Source: Paenibacillus sp. HWE-109 (GTDB taxonomy: Bacteria > Bacillota > Bacilli > Paenibacillales > NBRC-103111). Taken from it: a DNA stretch of 64,000 nucleotides. Location of the stretch: positions 2,852,001 to 2,916,000 of the forward strand of contig NZ_CP091881.1 in NCBI RefSeq assembly GCF_022163125.1, written 5' to 3'. Positions 8,093 to 16,341 of the stretch are shown one piece after another (within the stretch, counting starts at the first letter, position 1; each line of letters starts with the position of its first letter). The notes below the pieces were generated by a model. It saw only the letters and a list, made by a program, of their open reading frames with translations. It ran no database searches and was not told the DNA's origin. Both the position numbers and the translations under genes were made by a program.

Positions 8093-8752
8093 TTAGGTGT
8101 TATGATCCGGCATCAATGAACTGACAATCATAGTTAACGTTTGTCTATAAACCCCATAGGCTGTTTGTTCATCTCCCAAGTGCCCACCCATGTAAAGATG
8201 AATAGCGCCGTGGAGCGACGCCCAGCATATACGTACAACAGATTCCGTATCATACCCGGCTGGAATCAGTCCTTGCCCTTGCGCATGGCTAATCGCGGTC
8301 AAAAATTGCCTCATGGCTGTTACTGTGCCATGCATGCTTTCTTCATCTGGTTTGAAATCGGCGAAGGCTCCTCCGAACATCAGCTTGTAATAGCCGGAAT
8401 AACGTTGCCCGAATTGCCAATAGGCTTCACCTAAAGTCAGTAAATGTTGTATTGGATCAGCAGTCTGCGGCGTCCTCTCGAACTCGTTAGCGAGAAGCTT
8501 ACAACCGTGCAGATACAATTGCTGTGCTAACCCCTCTTTATTGACAAACAAACTATAAATGATTTTTGTAGAACAATCCATTTTCTGAGCTACTCTGCGA
8601 ACCGTAACAGCTTCCGGGCCCTCTTCTTGCAGGAGGGCTGCTGCTGTTTCTACAACTAATTTGCGTAGATTTTCATTATTTTGCAAGCGAGCTTCTTTGT
8701 AGGTTTTCAATATTCGTGTGGTCGTATTGGAAGAGATATCTTGGTCGCTCAT
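8093..8752 (-). CDS. TetR-family regulator (WHG-type C-terminal domain)
   Basis: 219 residues from ATG 8752, chosen because GAAGG lies 8 nt upstream; in-frame GTG 8761 and ATG 8758 overlap that site. The N-terminal DNA-binding part is canonical: LRKLVVETAAALLQEEG, then VTVRRVAQKMDCSTKIIYSL ending in the F-x-N-K-E-G turn. The C-terminal half (GEAYWQFGQRYSGYYKLMFG, SLHGAIHLYMGGHLG) fits the WHG ligand-binding domain. It is divergent from the SDR operon, whose promoter carries a matching inverted repeat, so it most likely represses that operon and perhaps itself. The inducer is unknown. Confidence 0.9.
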   Translation of the reverse strand: MSDQDISSNTTTRILKTYKEARLQNNENLRKLVVETAAALLQEEGPEAVTVRRVAQKMDCSTKIIYSLFVNKEGLAQQLYLHGCKLLANEFERTPQTADPIQHLLTLGEAYWQFGQRYSGYYKLMFGGAFADFKPDEESMHGTVTAMRQFLTAISHAQGQGLIPAGYDTESVVRICWASLHGAIHLYMGGHLGDEQTAYGVYRQTLTMIVSSLMPDHNT

Positions 8753-8872
8753 AATCATCACCTTCGGTTATCGTGTTTTTGTCAGGAAACAAGGTTTCTG
8801 ACTCTCTTACCAGAGATTTTATACAGTTGTCAGAGAGATGTCAATGAGATCGAGAATGTGGGAAAGTGCATG

Positions 8873-8901
8873 TTGACTTTCAAAAAAAGACGAGTTACAA
8901 T
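8873..8901 (+). promoter_or_regulatory. SigA promoter of the SDR operon
   Basis: TTGACT (8873-8878), a 17-bp spacer and TACAAT (8896-8901). It is 132 bp ahead of the SDR start and just before the inverted repeat at 8921-8988. Confidence 0.75.
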
Positions 8902-8920
8902 GAATCTCGAATGAAACACT

Positions 8921-8988
8921 GTTACCGATTAGGGATGATGATTCTTAGTTTCCTTAGGGAAGGGAATTAATTTCGACCAATCGGTAAC
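8921..8988. promoter_or_regulatory. Split inverted repeat, likely TetR operator pair
   Basis: GTTACCGATT (8921-8930) and AATCGGTAAC (8979-8988) are exact reverse complements separated by 48 bp. The left arm begins about 20 bp after the -10 of the SDR promoter, so binding would block early transcription. Two sites this far apart suggest either two dimers or a loop. Confidence 0.65.
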
Positions 8989-9032
8989 GTTGTTTCCTAA
9001 TAATAACGAAGTAACTAAAGGAGAGATGAACG

Positions 9033-9875
9033 ATGACAATTCAGGGGAAATGGGCGCTAGTCACAGGAGCTTCTTCCGGTATTGGAGAGCAATTTGCTAG
9101 ACAACTAGCCAAACAAGGCAGTCACTTGGTACTCGTTGCTCGATCAACGAGTAAGCTTGAGAGCCTAGCAGATGAGCTTAGAAAGAAGTATGGCATCAAA
9201 GCCGAGGTTATCTCAATCGATCTTGCGAAAGAGGGCGCACCCAGTGAGTTGTTTCGGCAGTGTGAACTTCTGAAAGTGGAGATCGAACTGCTAATCAATA
9301 ATGCAGGCTTTGCTACTCATGGTTTGTTCGAGCAAGTGTCAGGTGAGCGTCAACATCAAGAAGTTATGCTCAATGTTGCTGCTGTTGTAGATATGACGCA
9401 CTTGTTCTTGCCAAACATGTTGCGCAAAAACTCAGGCGCAGTTATTAATGTGGCTTCAACAGCCGGATTTCAACCGCTTCCCTTTATGGCAGTATATGGG
9501 GCGACGAAAGCGTTCGTCTTGTCGTTTACACAAGCATTATGGTGGGAAAACCGTAACCGCGGCATCAAATTTTTCGCACTTTGCCCTGGTTCGACGGACA
9601 CCAGTTTCTTTAATGTTGTAGGAGCGGAAGAAGCTTCCGTTGGAAAAAAGGATACGCCAGAAAGAGTCGTAGAGGTTGCGCTTCGCGCGTTGAAGGAAGG
9701 GAAAATATATGTCGTTCCGGGTGTGCAGAATTATCTCGGTGCGCAGTTAGCGCGATTTATTACACGAAAGCAAGGTCTTCGTCTTGTTGGAAGCATGCTT
9801 CGTCCGCGTGAAGGATCTGGCAGTAATAAGAATCCTGGTAATCAATCTGATCTTGCAGGGAGGACAATTCAATGA
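9033..9875 (+). CDS. Short-chain dehydrogenase/reductase
   Basis: 280 residues, classical SDR. The ATG follows AAAGGAGAG. The Rossmann cofactor motif TGASSGIG is at residues ~11-18 and NNAG at ~90; a Ser in VASTAG (~141), Tyr155 and Lys159 in VYGATKAF form the catalytic set. ARSTSKLESLADELRKKYG after beta-2 has an Arg that usually signals NADP(H). The sequence resembles the YqjQ/DltE oxidoreductase branch. The C-terminal tail (RPREGSGSNKNPGN) is disordered. The stop overlaps the start of a 31-codon ORF (ATGA). The substrate is unknown; TetR control and the downstream propeller enzyme suggest detoxification or small-molecule metabolism. Confidence 0.92.
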   Translation: MTIQGKWALVTGASSGIGEQFARQLAKQGSHLVLVARSTSKLESLADELRKKYGIKAEVISIDLAKEGAPSELFRQCELLKVEIELLINNAGFATHGLFEQVSGERQHQEVMLNVAAVVDMTHLFLPNMLRKNSGAVINVASTAGFQPLPFMAVYGATKAFVLSFTQALWWENRNRGIKFFALCPGSTDTSFFNVVGAEEASVGKKDTPERVVEVALRALKEGKIYVVPGVQNYLGAQLARFITRKQGLRLVGSMLRPREGSGSNKNPGNQSDLAGRTIQ

Positions 9876-9967
9876 AAACAATACAACTGACCAATGACTT
9901 CGGTTTCGAGGAACTGACCCAGGTGGAACTCGACTCTCACTTCCTTGCTACAGGAGGCGTTCATTGA
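9872..9967 (+). CDS. 31-residue ORF coupled between two enzymes
   Basis: ATG 9872 overlaps the SDR stop (ATGA) and its own TGA overlaps the next ATG (TGATG), so both junctions suggest translational coupling. The peptide starts MKTIQLTNDFGFEELTQVEL and ends LATGGVH. It is acidic, with no Cys and no membrane segment. The end of the ORF carries the ribosome site (AGGAGG, 9953-9958) of the next gene. The acidic ELTQVEL stretch before a Gly-Gly loosely recalls double-glycine leader peptides, but the spacing does not fit the consensus and almost nothing follows the GG. It may be a coupling leader, a small protein, or a degraded precursor. Confidence 0.45.
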   Translation: MKTIQLTNDFGFEELTQVELDSHFLATGGVH

Positions 9968-11127
9968 TGTCCAAAACACCAATTCTCTCTGTTAAATCAA
10001 CTGAAGGATTGAATCACCATAAAGGCTCACCACGTAAATTACGCAGATTGGGGCTATCGCTGCTTGCGTTGCTTCTTCTTGGAGTCATTGTTTTCTTACT
10101 TGTTCCTTCACCTATCGAACCGGCAAAATGGCTGGCGCCGACAGCTCCCACTTTTCAGGAAGCTGGCCCGTGGAAGCAGAACTACAAACTCAGTTCGGCT
10201 CAGCTTGTTACGGATGCCCCGCAATCCCCTGAATTCATTACCTTCGATAAGGCAGGTCAGCTTTATACAGGAGATTCCGATGGGAAAATCTATAAGGTTC
10301 CTTTCGATGCAGAAGGCAATCCGAAAAAGGCCCTGGTGTTCGCAGACACTAAAGGAACGCCTAATGGTCTTAAATTCGACACCAATGGAAATTTGATCGT
10401 TACTGATGTCAAGAAGGGGCTGCTGTCAATAGACCCATCCGGAAACGTAGAGGTATTGGCCAATCAAGTGGACGGCAAGCCTATCTATCTAGCTAACGAG
10501 CTTGATATTGCCAAGGACGGCTCTATTTATTTTTCCGATACCTCGAACTATGGCAGTGTGACCTTCAAAGAAATTGCCGAGAATAAGCCGCATGGACGTT
10601 TGCTGAAGTATGATCCTATGACCAAACAGACAAGTGTCTTGTTAGAAGGACTCTATTTTGCGAACGGTGTTGCCTTGTCTGCAGATGAAGATTTTGTGCT
10701 AGTGGCGGAATCCTATCATTATCAATTGACTAGGTACTGGCTCAAGGGACCAAAGAAGGGGACATCTGATATTTTCGCGGACAATCTCGCAGGATTTCCA
10801 GACAATATCACACGTGATGAACAAGGTCATTTCTGGGTCGGGATCTTCACGACTCGTATTTCTTTCGTAGATCAGATGCATCGGAGCCCATGGTTGGCCG
10901 GTATTATGGCCAAAATTCCGGAGTCGCTGCTTAGCGGTGCTAGCGCACCGGCGAAGCATGGGCTTGCTGTGGAGCTCAGTCCGCAAGGGAAGATTATTGA
11001 AAGTTGGCACGACCCAGAAGGATCACTGTATGGTGTAACTACGGCTGAGAGCCACAACGAATATTTATATATAGGAACGGCACCTGGGGGTAGCCGAGGT
11101 GTCTATCGCGTGCTTCTAACCAAATAA
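9967..11127 (+). CDS. Membrane-anchored SMP-30/strictosidine-synthase-like propeller
   Basis: 386 residues from ATG 9967 (AGGAGG 8 nt upstream). A basic N-terminus is followed by one membrane helix (~27-48, LSLLALLLLGVIVFLL), then a six-bladed propeller of the gluconolactonase/strictosidine-synthase type: SPEFITFDKAGQLYTGDSDG, GTPNGLKFDTNGNLIVTD, YLANELDIAKDGSIYFSDTS, YFANGVALSADEDFVLVAES and GFPDNITRDEQGHFWVG. Asn and Asp at blade ends are candidate metal ligands. Bacterial relatives are lactonase or arylesterase-like hydrolases. It is translationally coupled to the SDR/31-codon ORF and so is likely under the same TetR control. The enzyme activity is not known. Confidence 0.85.
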   Translation: MSKTPILSVKSTEGLNHHKGSPRKLRRLGLSLLALLLLGVIVFLLVPSPIEPAKWLAPTAPTFQEAGPWKQNYKLSSAQLVTDAPQSPEFITFDKAGQLYTGDSDGKIYKVPFDAEGNPKKALVFADTKGTPNGLKFDTNGNLIVTDVKKGLLSIDPSGNVEVLANQVDGKPIYLANELDIAKDGSIYFSDTSNYGSVTFKEIAENKPHGRLLKYDPMTKQTSVLLEGLYFANGVALSADEDFVLVAESYHYQLTRYWLKGPKKGTSDIFADNLAGFPDNITRDEQGHFWVGIFTTRISFVDQMHRSPWLAGIMAKIPESLLSGASAPAKHGLAVELSPQGKIIESWHDPEGSLYGVTTAESHNEYLYIGTAPGGSRGVYRVLLTK

Positions 11128-11144
11128 TGTTGGATTTAACATGT

Positions 11145-11178
11145 CGTCTTCTGGTTTACAGAAGGCGATTATTTTATG
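11145..11178. terminator. Hairpin between the propeller gene and ycaO
   Basis: CGTCTTCTG (11145-11153) pairs with CAGAAGGCG (11159-11167) with one mismatch, then ATTATTTTAT. The tail is weak, so it is a possible terminator for the rightward operon. Confidence 0.5.
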
Positions 11179-11224
11179 AAATTGGCTTACCAGTGAGAAC
11201 GTAGTTGGCTAGAACCATGGTATC

Positions 11225-13123
11225 TTATAAAAAAGGATGCGGATGCGGATTGAGTTGTCCGGTCTTCAGTGGCTTTTTCGCATATCCAAGCTCCGCAGGC
11301 ACCCGAAGTGCTCTCTTCAGCCCCGTCAAGCGTTGCAAATGATGTCCGAACGTCATCGGCAGCATTCCCGGAATCAGAACTTTTACGCAATGCAGCCCGT
11401 TTCGCAGCGTTTCCTGCGACGACTGATCCACCGCGATCACGTCTAGGTTCAAGCGGCGAAATACCTCGATCGTTTCCTTCAGATCATCGGTCAGATCCGC
11501 ATGGTTTGCCTTGCGTTTGAACTCCTCGTCAAACGTTCTGAGCGGACGCTGTCCGTCCAGCAAAAATTGCAGCCGTTCCTCTGCTTGCGGCAAACCATAC
11601 AGCATGGCATGATCCTCCATTTGCACTACGAGAAACGGATCGTTGAGCATTTGCTTATAATATGCCATGCCCGCCTCAAATTTCTCTTGCAGGAAGTTCA
11701 ACCTGCCAGCCAATTCGTGAATGGCGCTTTTCGCGGCCCGTACTGGATCCAAATGAGCTCCCGCCGCACAGATAAGATTCATCTTCCCGGGGCTGACGCT
11801 TTTCGCGAGCGCCCAAATGCTCGGAATCCCATTCTCCATTGTCATGTTAAACAAATGTATATCGTATCCGGCAACTGTGCGCAACCTTTGGACCATAAGC
11901 AGCAGTTCCTGATCGTTAGCGGAATAGGGGTCAAGGCGAGAGATAGGCAACTGCGCGTACCAAGTCATCAGGAACGAGTCGCGTTCCGCTACTTCTAAAA
12001 TTCCGTACAAGATGGCTTCCTCCAAGCTTCCTCCTATCGCACACCCGTTGGAGCCTTCTTGAACAAAGCCGCTGCCGAAACCCGAACTGTAGTAAGCGAG
12101 ACTCTCTGGAACAAGGATCGGACATTCCTGCACTAGCGAATAGCCCCATATCCAATCGATCGGGAGGTCGGGATCAAACGGTTCGAATGTGAAATCAGGT
12201 TGCGAGTACTGTTTCTTTGAATATAACCCAACCTTATGGGGAGCAAGCGCATGATCCGCAACACGGTTGAAACTGTCATATATTACGGTCCGTTTGCCAC
12301 GGGGAGTTATACCGCAGTGTCGCTCCAACCCTTCCAAGATCGCGGTAGATTCGCTTTCCGCATAAGAAAAGCTGCGGCCTCCAGATACTTCGTCTTCCAT
12401 CAAAAATGATGGCAGATTGACCGCTACCCCGGCAAACGGCGACACGAGGTCAATCATCTTGGCATTAAATACGCCGGTCCGGGAATCCAAATAGTCTTTG
12501 GTCAAATGTTGTTTCAAATCGTCTATCGGACGCCAGCGGTAACTGTCGGCGTTTATCTTCGGTCTCGGCTTAAGCAAAATGTTGGCCGCCGCCGATGAGT
12601 CATCGGGCAAACTGCCGCACACCTCACAGAGAGGGTCAGGCAGAATGAAATGGAGTGAACTATCCAGAGTTTGCAGGTTAACGATGTATATATGTTCCTC
12701 CGTAAGGGCTCGGCTGCCCTGCAACACTCGCTGAGTCTCGGCAATCAGCAAGTGAGCTGTATGCCAAAGTCCTGAGAGTGAAAATTTCACGTGTTGTATG
12801 TCTCCCGGCGACGCCGTGAAACGCCTGTTATCTGCACACTGGGAGCATCCCGGCATACCCGGACGAACCAGAGGCCCGACTATGCTCTCGTCCATTGAAA
12901 TAAAGCCCCGCAACCAAGGGATACCAGCCTGCTGCAGAATCTCTTCAGCCTCGAAGTATCCGGAGGAAGGCCATTCATCGTGCAGCACCACAACCAATTT
13001 CGCCGCTTTCGGTATGTCTGAAGTGAAATCTGTCTGTCGAACGACCTGATAACGGTCCAATAGCTCTCCGCATACGTAGTCAGCCAGTAAACCTTTTCCG
13101 ACAACTGATATGATAGCATTCAC
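11225..13123 (-). CDS. TOMM cyclodehydratase: E1-like domain fused to YcaO
   Basis: 632 residues from GTG 13123 (GAGGTG 6 nt upstream; in-frame GTG 13132 and TTG 13147 also exist). The N-terminal ~200 residues are a reduced E1-like, leader-binding part with VVGKGLLADYVCGEL and zinc-type cysteines GCSQCADN and CEVCG. The YcaO part carries the ATP/Mg signatures ESESTAILEGLERHCG and EEAILYGILEVAERDSFLMT, then AIHELAGRL, and ends in Pro-His-Pro-His-Pro, the C-terminal PxPxP tail of azoline-forming enzymes. Known role: ATP-dependent cyclisation of Cys/Ser/Thr in a precursor peptide to thiazolines or oxazolines. No precursor, dehydrogenase or exporter is seen nearby, so it is an orphan whose substrate may be encoded elsewhere. 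The family call is firm. Confidence 0.9.
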   Translation of the reverse strand: MNAIISVVGKGLLADYVCGELLDRYQVVRQTDFTSDIPKAAKLVVVLHDEWPSSGYFEAEEILQQAGIPWLRGFISMDESIVGPLVRPGMPGCSQCADNRRFTASPGDIQHVKFSLSGLWHTAHLLIAETQRVLQGSRALTEEHIYIVNLQTLDSSLHFILPDPLCEVCGSLPDDSSAAANILLKPRPKINADSYRWRPIDDLKQHLTKDYLDSRTGVFNAKMIDLVSPFAGVAVNLPSFLMEDEVSGGRSFSYAESESTAILEGLERHCGITPRGKRTVIYDSFNRVADHALAPHKVGLYSKKQYSQPDFTFEPFDPDLPIDWIWGYSLVQECPILVPESLAYYSSGFGSGFVQEGSNGCAIGGSLEEAILYGILEVAERDSFLMTWYAQLPISRLDPYSANDQELLLMVQRLRTVAGYDIHLFNMTMENGIPSIWALAKSVSPGKMNLICAAGAHLDPVRAAKSAIHELAGRLNFLQEKFEAGMAYYKQMLNDPFLVVQMEDHAMLYGLPQAEERLQFLLDGQRPLRTFDEEFKRKANHADLTDDLKETIEVFRRLNLDVIAVDQSSQETLRNGLHCVKVLIPGMLPMTFGHHLQRLTGLKRALRVPAELGYAKKPLKTGQLNPHPHPFL

Positions 13124-13147
13124 GCAGTTCACCTCATCTCGCAGCAA

Positions 13148-13467
13148 TGTGCCCCGTTCGTTTCGGCGGGTTTCTCCGCTAATCTCCCCTAGGCAGAAGA
13201 GAAGGAACTGCCGATCGGCAGCCCCTATGATTGCTATATGGTTTGCTTCCCGATTGTAGAACTTTCCTTACCCACAATATGCTTTTCCAATGCCCATTGG
13301 CTGCTGGAGCTTTCCATAAAGTATAAGACATGAGGGACAAATAGCAGTACATAAAATTACTTATGAAGAGTTGGGCGGGAGGCTCTAAGGCCATTTGATT
13401 CCATTTTGTATGTGTCACAGGAGGGTGATAGGATAGACCCGCAGGAATTTATTGGCGTTGGAGCATG
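13148..13467. other. Intergenic stretch upstream of ycaO, no gene recognised
   Basis: No convincing gene. It holds a perfect 14-bp palindrome CTGCCGATCGGCAG at 13208-13221, about 85 bp upstream of the ycaO start, a possible operator. GGAGGGTGATAGG at 13421-13433 looks like a ribosome site, but the only frame that follows closes at once. No Cys/Ser/Thr-rich precursor peptide was found on either strand. Confidence 0.5.
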
Positions 13468-13503
13468 AAAAAGTCACCCTGAGAGTAAGGGTGACTTTTT
13501 TCT
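13468..13503. terminator. Strong terminator after the YjcZ-like gene
   Basis: AAAAAGTCACCCT and AGGGTGACTTTTTT form a 10-bp stem (13471-13480 with 13488-13497) with a 7-nt loop and T/A runs on both sides, so it can work in both directions. It lies 20 bp past the stop of the leftward YjcZ-like gene. Confidence 0.85.
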
Positions 13504-13522
13504 TTTACCTTAGATTAAGGAA

Positions 13523-13633
13523 TTACCATACAAATGCGGATGTGATGATAACTAAAAGAATAAAAAGAACCAAAACTGCTGCTGTACTGTTACCATAACC
13601 TGCACAACTTCCACCATAACCAACTGCTCCCAT
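13523..13633 (-). CDS. YjcZ-family small sporulation protein
   Basis: 36 residues: starts MGAVGYGGSCAGYGNSTAAV, then a hydrophobic helix (LVLFILLVIITSAFVW). This Gly/Tyr/Cys head plus a single membrane helix is the pattern of the YjcZ/YhfH-type small proteins made during sporulation in Bacillus and Paenibacillus. ATG 13633 has GAAGGGA about 9 nt upstream and the gene has its own strong terminator. Exact role in spores is not known. It lies about 400 bp from ycaO but is a poor TOMM precursor candidate because most of it is a membrane helix. Confidence 0.8.
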   Translation of the reverse strand: MGAVGYGGSCAGYGNSTAAVLVLFILLVIITSAFVW

Positions 13634-13732
13634 GTTTAATCATTCCCTTCAGGTGATTTGTCACTACGGTATAAATTATGCACGTTAAATAGTAATTGAT
13701 TGGACGTATGTACCCTATTGAGTCTTGGAATA

Positions 13733-14620
13733 TTAGAATGCAGGAACTACAGAAACTCCATACTTGTCTTGAATAAACTTCTTCACGTCTGAAGAGGTCA
13801 ATGCAGCTCCCAGTTTCTTGATTTCGTCACGGTTTTCATCGCCCTTGCGAACCGTAATTACGTTGGCGTAAGGAGAGTTTGCATCTTCTCTGAATAAGGC
13901 TGTTTTGGGATCGATTTTTGCCTCAATAATTATGTTTGTATTGATAACCGCGCCATCAAGATCTTGTAAGGATCTAGCTAAAGTAGGGGGTTCAGCTTCC
14001 ACAAATTTCAGGTTCTTCGGGTTGCTGACGATGTCCTTAGGTGTTGCTTGGTAGGTAGTGAGACCTTCTTTCAACTTGATTAAACCTTGCTGTTGAAGGA
14101 GTACAAGCGCTCTATATTCGTTGGAGGGGTTGTTTGGAATGCCAATTTTCGCGCCATCCTTAATCTCATCCTTTGATTTGAGCTTGGTGGAGTAGAAGCC
14201 GATAGGCTCAACGTGAACTTTAATTGGATTCACAAAGTCGAAGGCTTTTTCTGTTTTGACTGAATCGAAGTAAGGCACATGTTGGAAGTAGTTTGCGTCG
14301 ATTTGCTTATCTTTAAGCAGCTGATTCAACAGACCTTCATCCGTGACTTTAACAACAAGGTTAATTCCTTGTTCCTTTAGCTTCGGTTTAACGAAATTAA
14401 GAATTTCTGAATGTGGGATTTCGGCGGATCCGATGGTTAAAGTGACTTCTTTTTTTGGTGCTTCTGTTGGAGCGCTGCTTGGTGCTGCGGCAGTTGCTGC
14501 TGGTGAGGACGCTTTTGGGCTGCTTGACGCTTCTGTACTGTTAGTAGCACCACACCCAGCAAGGATAACGCTAAAAGCTGCGAATAATGAAACGACAGAA
14601 AATAATCCCTTTGTACCCAT
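13733..14620 (-). CDS. metQ: MetQ/NlpA-type methionine-binding lipoprotein
   Basis: 295 residues. The signal peptide ends in lipobox VILAGC (Cys23), then a Ser/Ala/Pro-rich linker to ~55. The mature domain is the NlpA/MetQ fold: LTIGSAEIPHSEILNFVKPK, KVTDEGLLNQLL, DANYFQHVPYFDS, then VEPIGFYSTKLKS, KIGIPNNPSNEYRALVLLQQ, and the late DGAVINTNIIIEA segment. It delivers methionine (D- or L-) or a related sulfur compound to the MetNP transporter encoded just upstream, 75 bp away in the same operon. The monooxygenase divergent from metN hints at a broader organosulfur role. Confidence 0.92.
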   Translation of the reverse strand: MGTKGLFSVVSLFAAFSVILAGCGATNSTEASSSPKASSPAATAAAPSSAPTEAPKKEVTLTIGSAEIPHSEILNFVKPKLKEQGINLVVKVTDEGLLNQLLKDKQIDANYFQHVPYFDSVKTEKAFDFVNPIKVHVEPIGFYSTKLKSKDEIKDGAKIGIPNNPSNEYRALVLLQQQGLIKLKEGLTTYQATPKDIVSNPKNLKFVEAEPPTLARSLQDLDGAVINTNIIIEAKIDPKTALFREDANSPYANVITVRKGDENRDEIKKLGAALTSSDVKKFIQDKYGVSVVPAF

Positions 14621-14695
14621 GGATAACTCACTCCTATTTCTTTTATGTATATTTGGTCATGCAATGAAACCGATAGGAACAACAATGCTTTAGCT

Positions 14696-15364
14696 TTAAT
14701 CAAGCTTGAAGCGTTTTTTATTTATTGACCTAGAGATGTAGTCTCCTGTCCACTGAAAAATTTGTACGAGAAGAATAATGATTATGACAGTTGCGATGAG
14801 GACGTCTTCACGAAATCTCTGGTATCCGAATCGGATAGCCAAACTGCCCAGTCCTCCGGCACCGATAGCTCCAGCAATGGCAGTAAACTCGGTGATGGCG
14901 ATGATGGCAATCGTTACTCCGCGTACAAGCGCTGGCAGGGATTCCGGAATAAGTACTCGGAAAATAATCGTAAACGGGGAAGCTCCAACGGCTTTGGCCG
15001 CTTCTATTTTCCCAAGGCTAACTTCCTTCAGCGATGTTTCAATAATCCTGCCTAAGAAAGGTGCAATACCGATCGAAAGCGACACAATAGCTGCGGTAGG
15101 ACCCAACGTGGTTCCGACAATCATACGAGATAAAGGCAGCAGCAAGACGATTAGGATGATAGAAGGAATAGAGCGAATGCAGTTAATGACCATATTAATG
15201 ACTCTATGGATCCCCGTAGCTTCAAGAATTCCGCCTTTCTCCGTTACCACAAGAGTGACGCCGAGTGCAGAGCCCATAATCAATGCGAAAATGGAAGACC
15301 ATAATAGCATATAGAGTGTTTCTAAAAGAGCAGGCCAGAGTAATTCGATTAATTCATGAATCAT
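14696..15364 (-). CDS. metP: Methionine ABC transporter permease MetP/MetI
   Basis: 222 residues with about five membrane helices, a typical MetI. Features: MLLWSSIFALIMGSALGV near the start, NCIRSIPSIILIVLLLPLSR, TLGPTAAIVSLSIGIAPFLGR, and the EAA-type loop that contacts the ATPase (ETSLKEVSLGKIEAAKAVGA). The ATG overlaps the metN stop by 4 bp, so it is translated right after the ATPase. The order metN-metP-metQ is the usual Bacillus order. Confidence 0.94.
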   Translation of the reverse strand: MIHELIELLWPALLETLYMLLWSSIFALIMGSALGVTLVVTEKGGILEATGIHRVINMVINCIRSIPSIILIVLLLPLSRMIVGTTLGPTAAIVSLSIGIAPFLGRIIETSLKEVSLGKIEAAKAVGASPFTIIFRVLIPESLPALVRGVTIAIIAITEFTAIAGAIGAGGLGSLAIRFGYQRFREDVLIATVIIIILLVQIFQWTGDYISRSINKKRFKLD

Positions 15365-16146
15365 AGGCTGACTCTCACCCTTTCTTCGACGTGATGCTTA
15401 TTGCGATAGAAATCTATGATTTTCACGAATTTCTTGGCCGTATCGCTTGCCGGATTCAGGAAAAATTGGTCCACGGATCCTTGTTCAACGATTGTGCCTT
15501 TTTCTATGACCGCAAAGTTTTTGCATATGTGCTGCAGGACATCGAGTTCATGGGTGATCAGCACAATCGTCAAATTAAGCTTACGGTTAATGTCTTTTAA
15601 CAGCTCTAGAATGGAGTAGGTCGTTTGCGGATCAAGCGCTGATGTGGCTTCGTCACTGAGCAGTACGTCTGGCTCATTGGCGAGAGCTCTGGCGATGCCA
15701 ACTCGCTGCTTCTGACCTCCGCTCAACTGGGATGGATGGACATTTTCTTTATCACTTAGTTCTACAAGTTCCAGTATTTCTCTAACACGCTGGTGAATGT
15801 ACGATTTGGGATGGCCTGCAACCTTCAAAGGGAAGGCTACATTCTCAAATACAGTCATGGAATCAAGGAGGTTAAACTGTTGGAAAATCATACCGATTTT
15901 CAGTCTAGCTAAGCGCAGGTCTTTGTCTGACAGATCTGTAATGACCTTGCCTTCAATCTCAATGCTCCCGGAATCCGGTTCCTCCAACCGGTTTAGACAT
16001 CGGATTAGTGTTGATTTGCCTGCACCGCTAAAACCGATAATGCCAAAGATATCCCCTTTTTCGATCTCAAGGTTGACGTTCTCTAAAGCAGTGAACACAG
16101 ATTGGCGTGTTCGGTATGTTTTATTCAGATTTTTGATGACGATCAT
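15361..16146 (-). CDS. metN: Methionine ABC transporter ATPase MetN
   Basis: 261 residues. Walker A is GFSGAGKST (~38-46), Q-loop MIFQQFNLL, signature LSGGQKQRVGIARAL, Walker B DVLLSDEATSALD, H-loop VLITHELDVL. It is shorter than the ~340-residue MetN of most Bacilli and lacks the C-terminal ACT/NIL regulatory domain, so feedback inhibition by internal methionine is probably absent. It is the first gene of metNPQ, divergent from a flavin monooxygenase with 195 bp between. No SAM (S-box) riboswitch or T-box was seen in that gap. Confidence 0.92.
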   Translation of the reverse strand: MIVIKNLNKTYRTRQSVFTALENVNLEIEKGDIFGIIGFSGAGKSTLIRCLNRLEEPDSGSIEIEGKVITDLSDKDLRLARLKIGMIFQQFNLLDSMTVFENVAFPLKVAGHPKSYIHQRVREILELVELSDKENVHPSQLSGGQKQRVGIARALANEPDVLLSDEATSALDPQTTYSILELLKDINRKLNLTIVLITHELDVLQHICKNFAVIEKGTIVEQGSVDQFFLNPASDTAKKFVKIIDFYRNKHHVEERVRVSL

Positions 16147-16341
16147 GATAATCCTCCACTTTTAATACCAAGTATTCCTAGTTTATTAGTATAATTTAAA
16201 TGACATCCTAAATTCTGTCAAGAAAATTTCTTTTGCCACTTGTTCGGGCTTATCATCCTGGGATTGACGGTTATTAGAGAGGGTGGTAAATTAAAACATA
16301 TTAAGTTTATTAAATTACTCGGAATTTAAGGATGGGATCTC

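Noticed and set aside
9872..9967. Clear double-glycine bacteriocin precursor
   Set aside because: The Glu-Leu pair is three residues too far from Gly-Gly for the consensus, and only two residues follow. Kept only as an unexplained small ORF.
13523..13633. YjcZ-like peptide as the TOMM precursor
   Set aside because: Most of it is a membrane helix, it has one Cys, and it matches the YjcZ small-protein pattern with its own terminator.
16147..16341. SAM riboswitch or T-box before metN
   Set aside because: None of the S-box or T-box conserved segments occur on the metN strand; only an AATAC-CAA-GTATT short palindrome is present.
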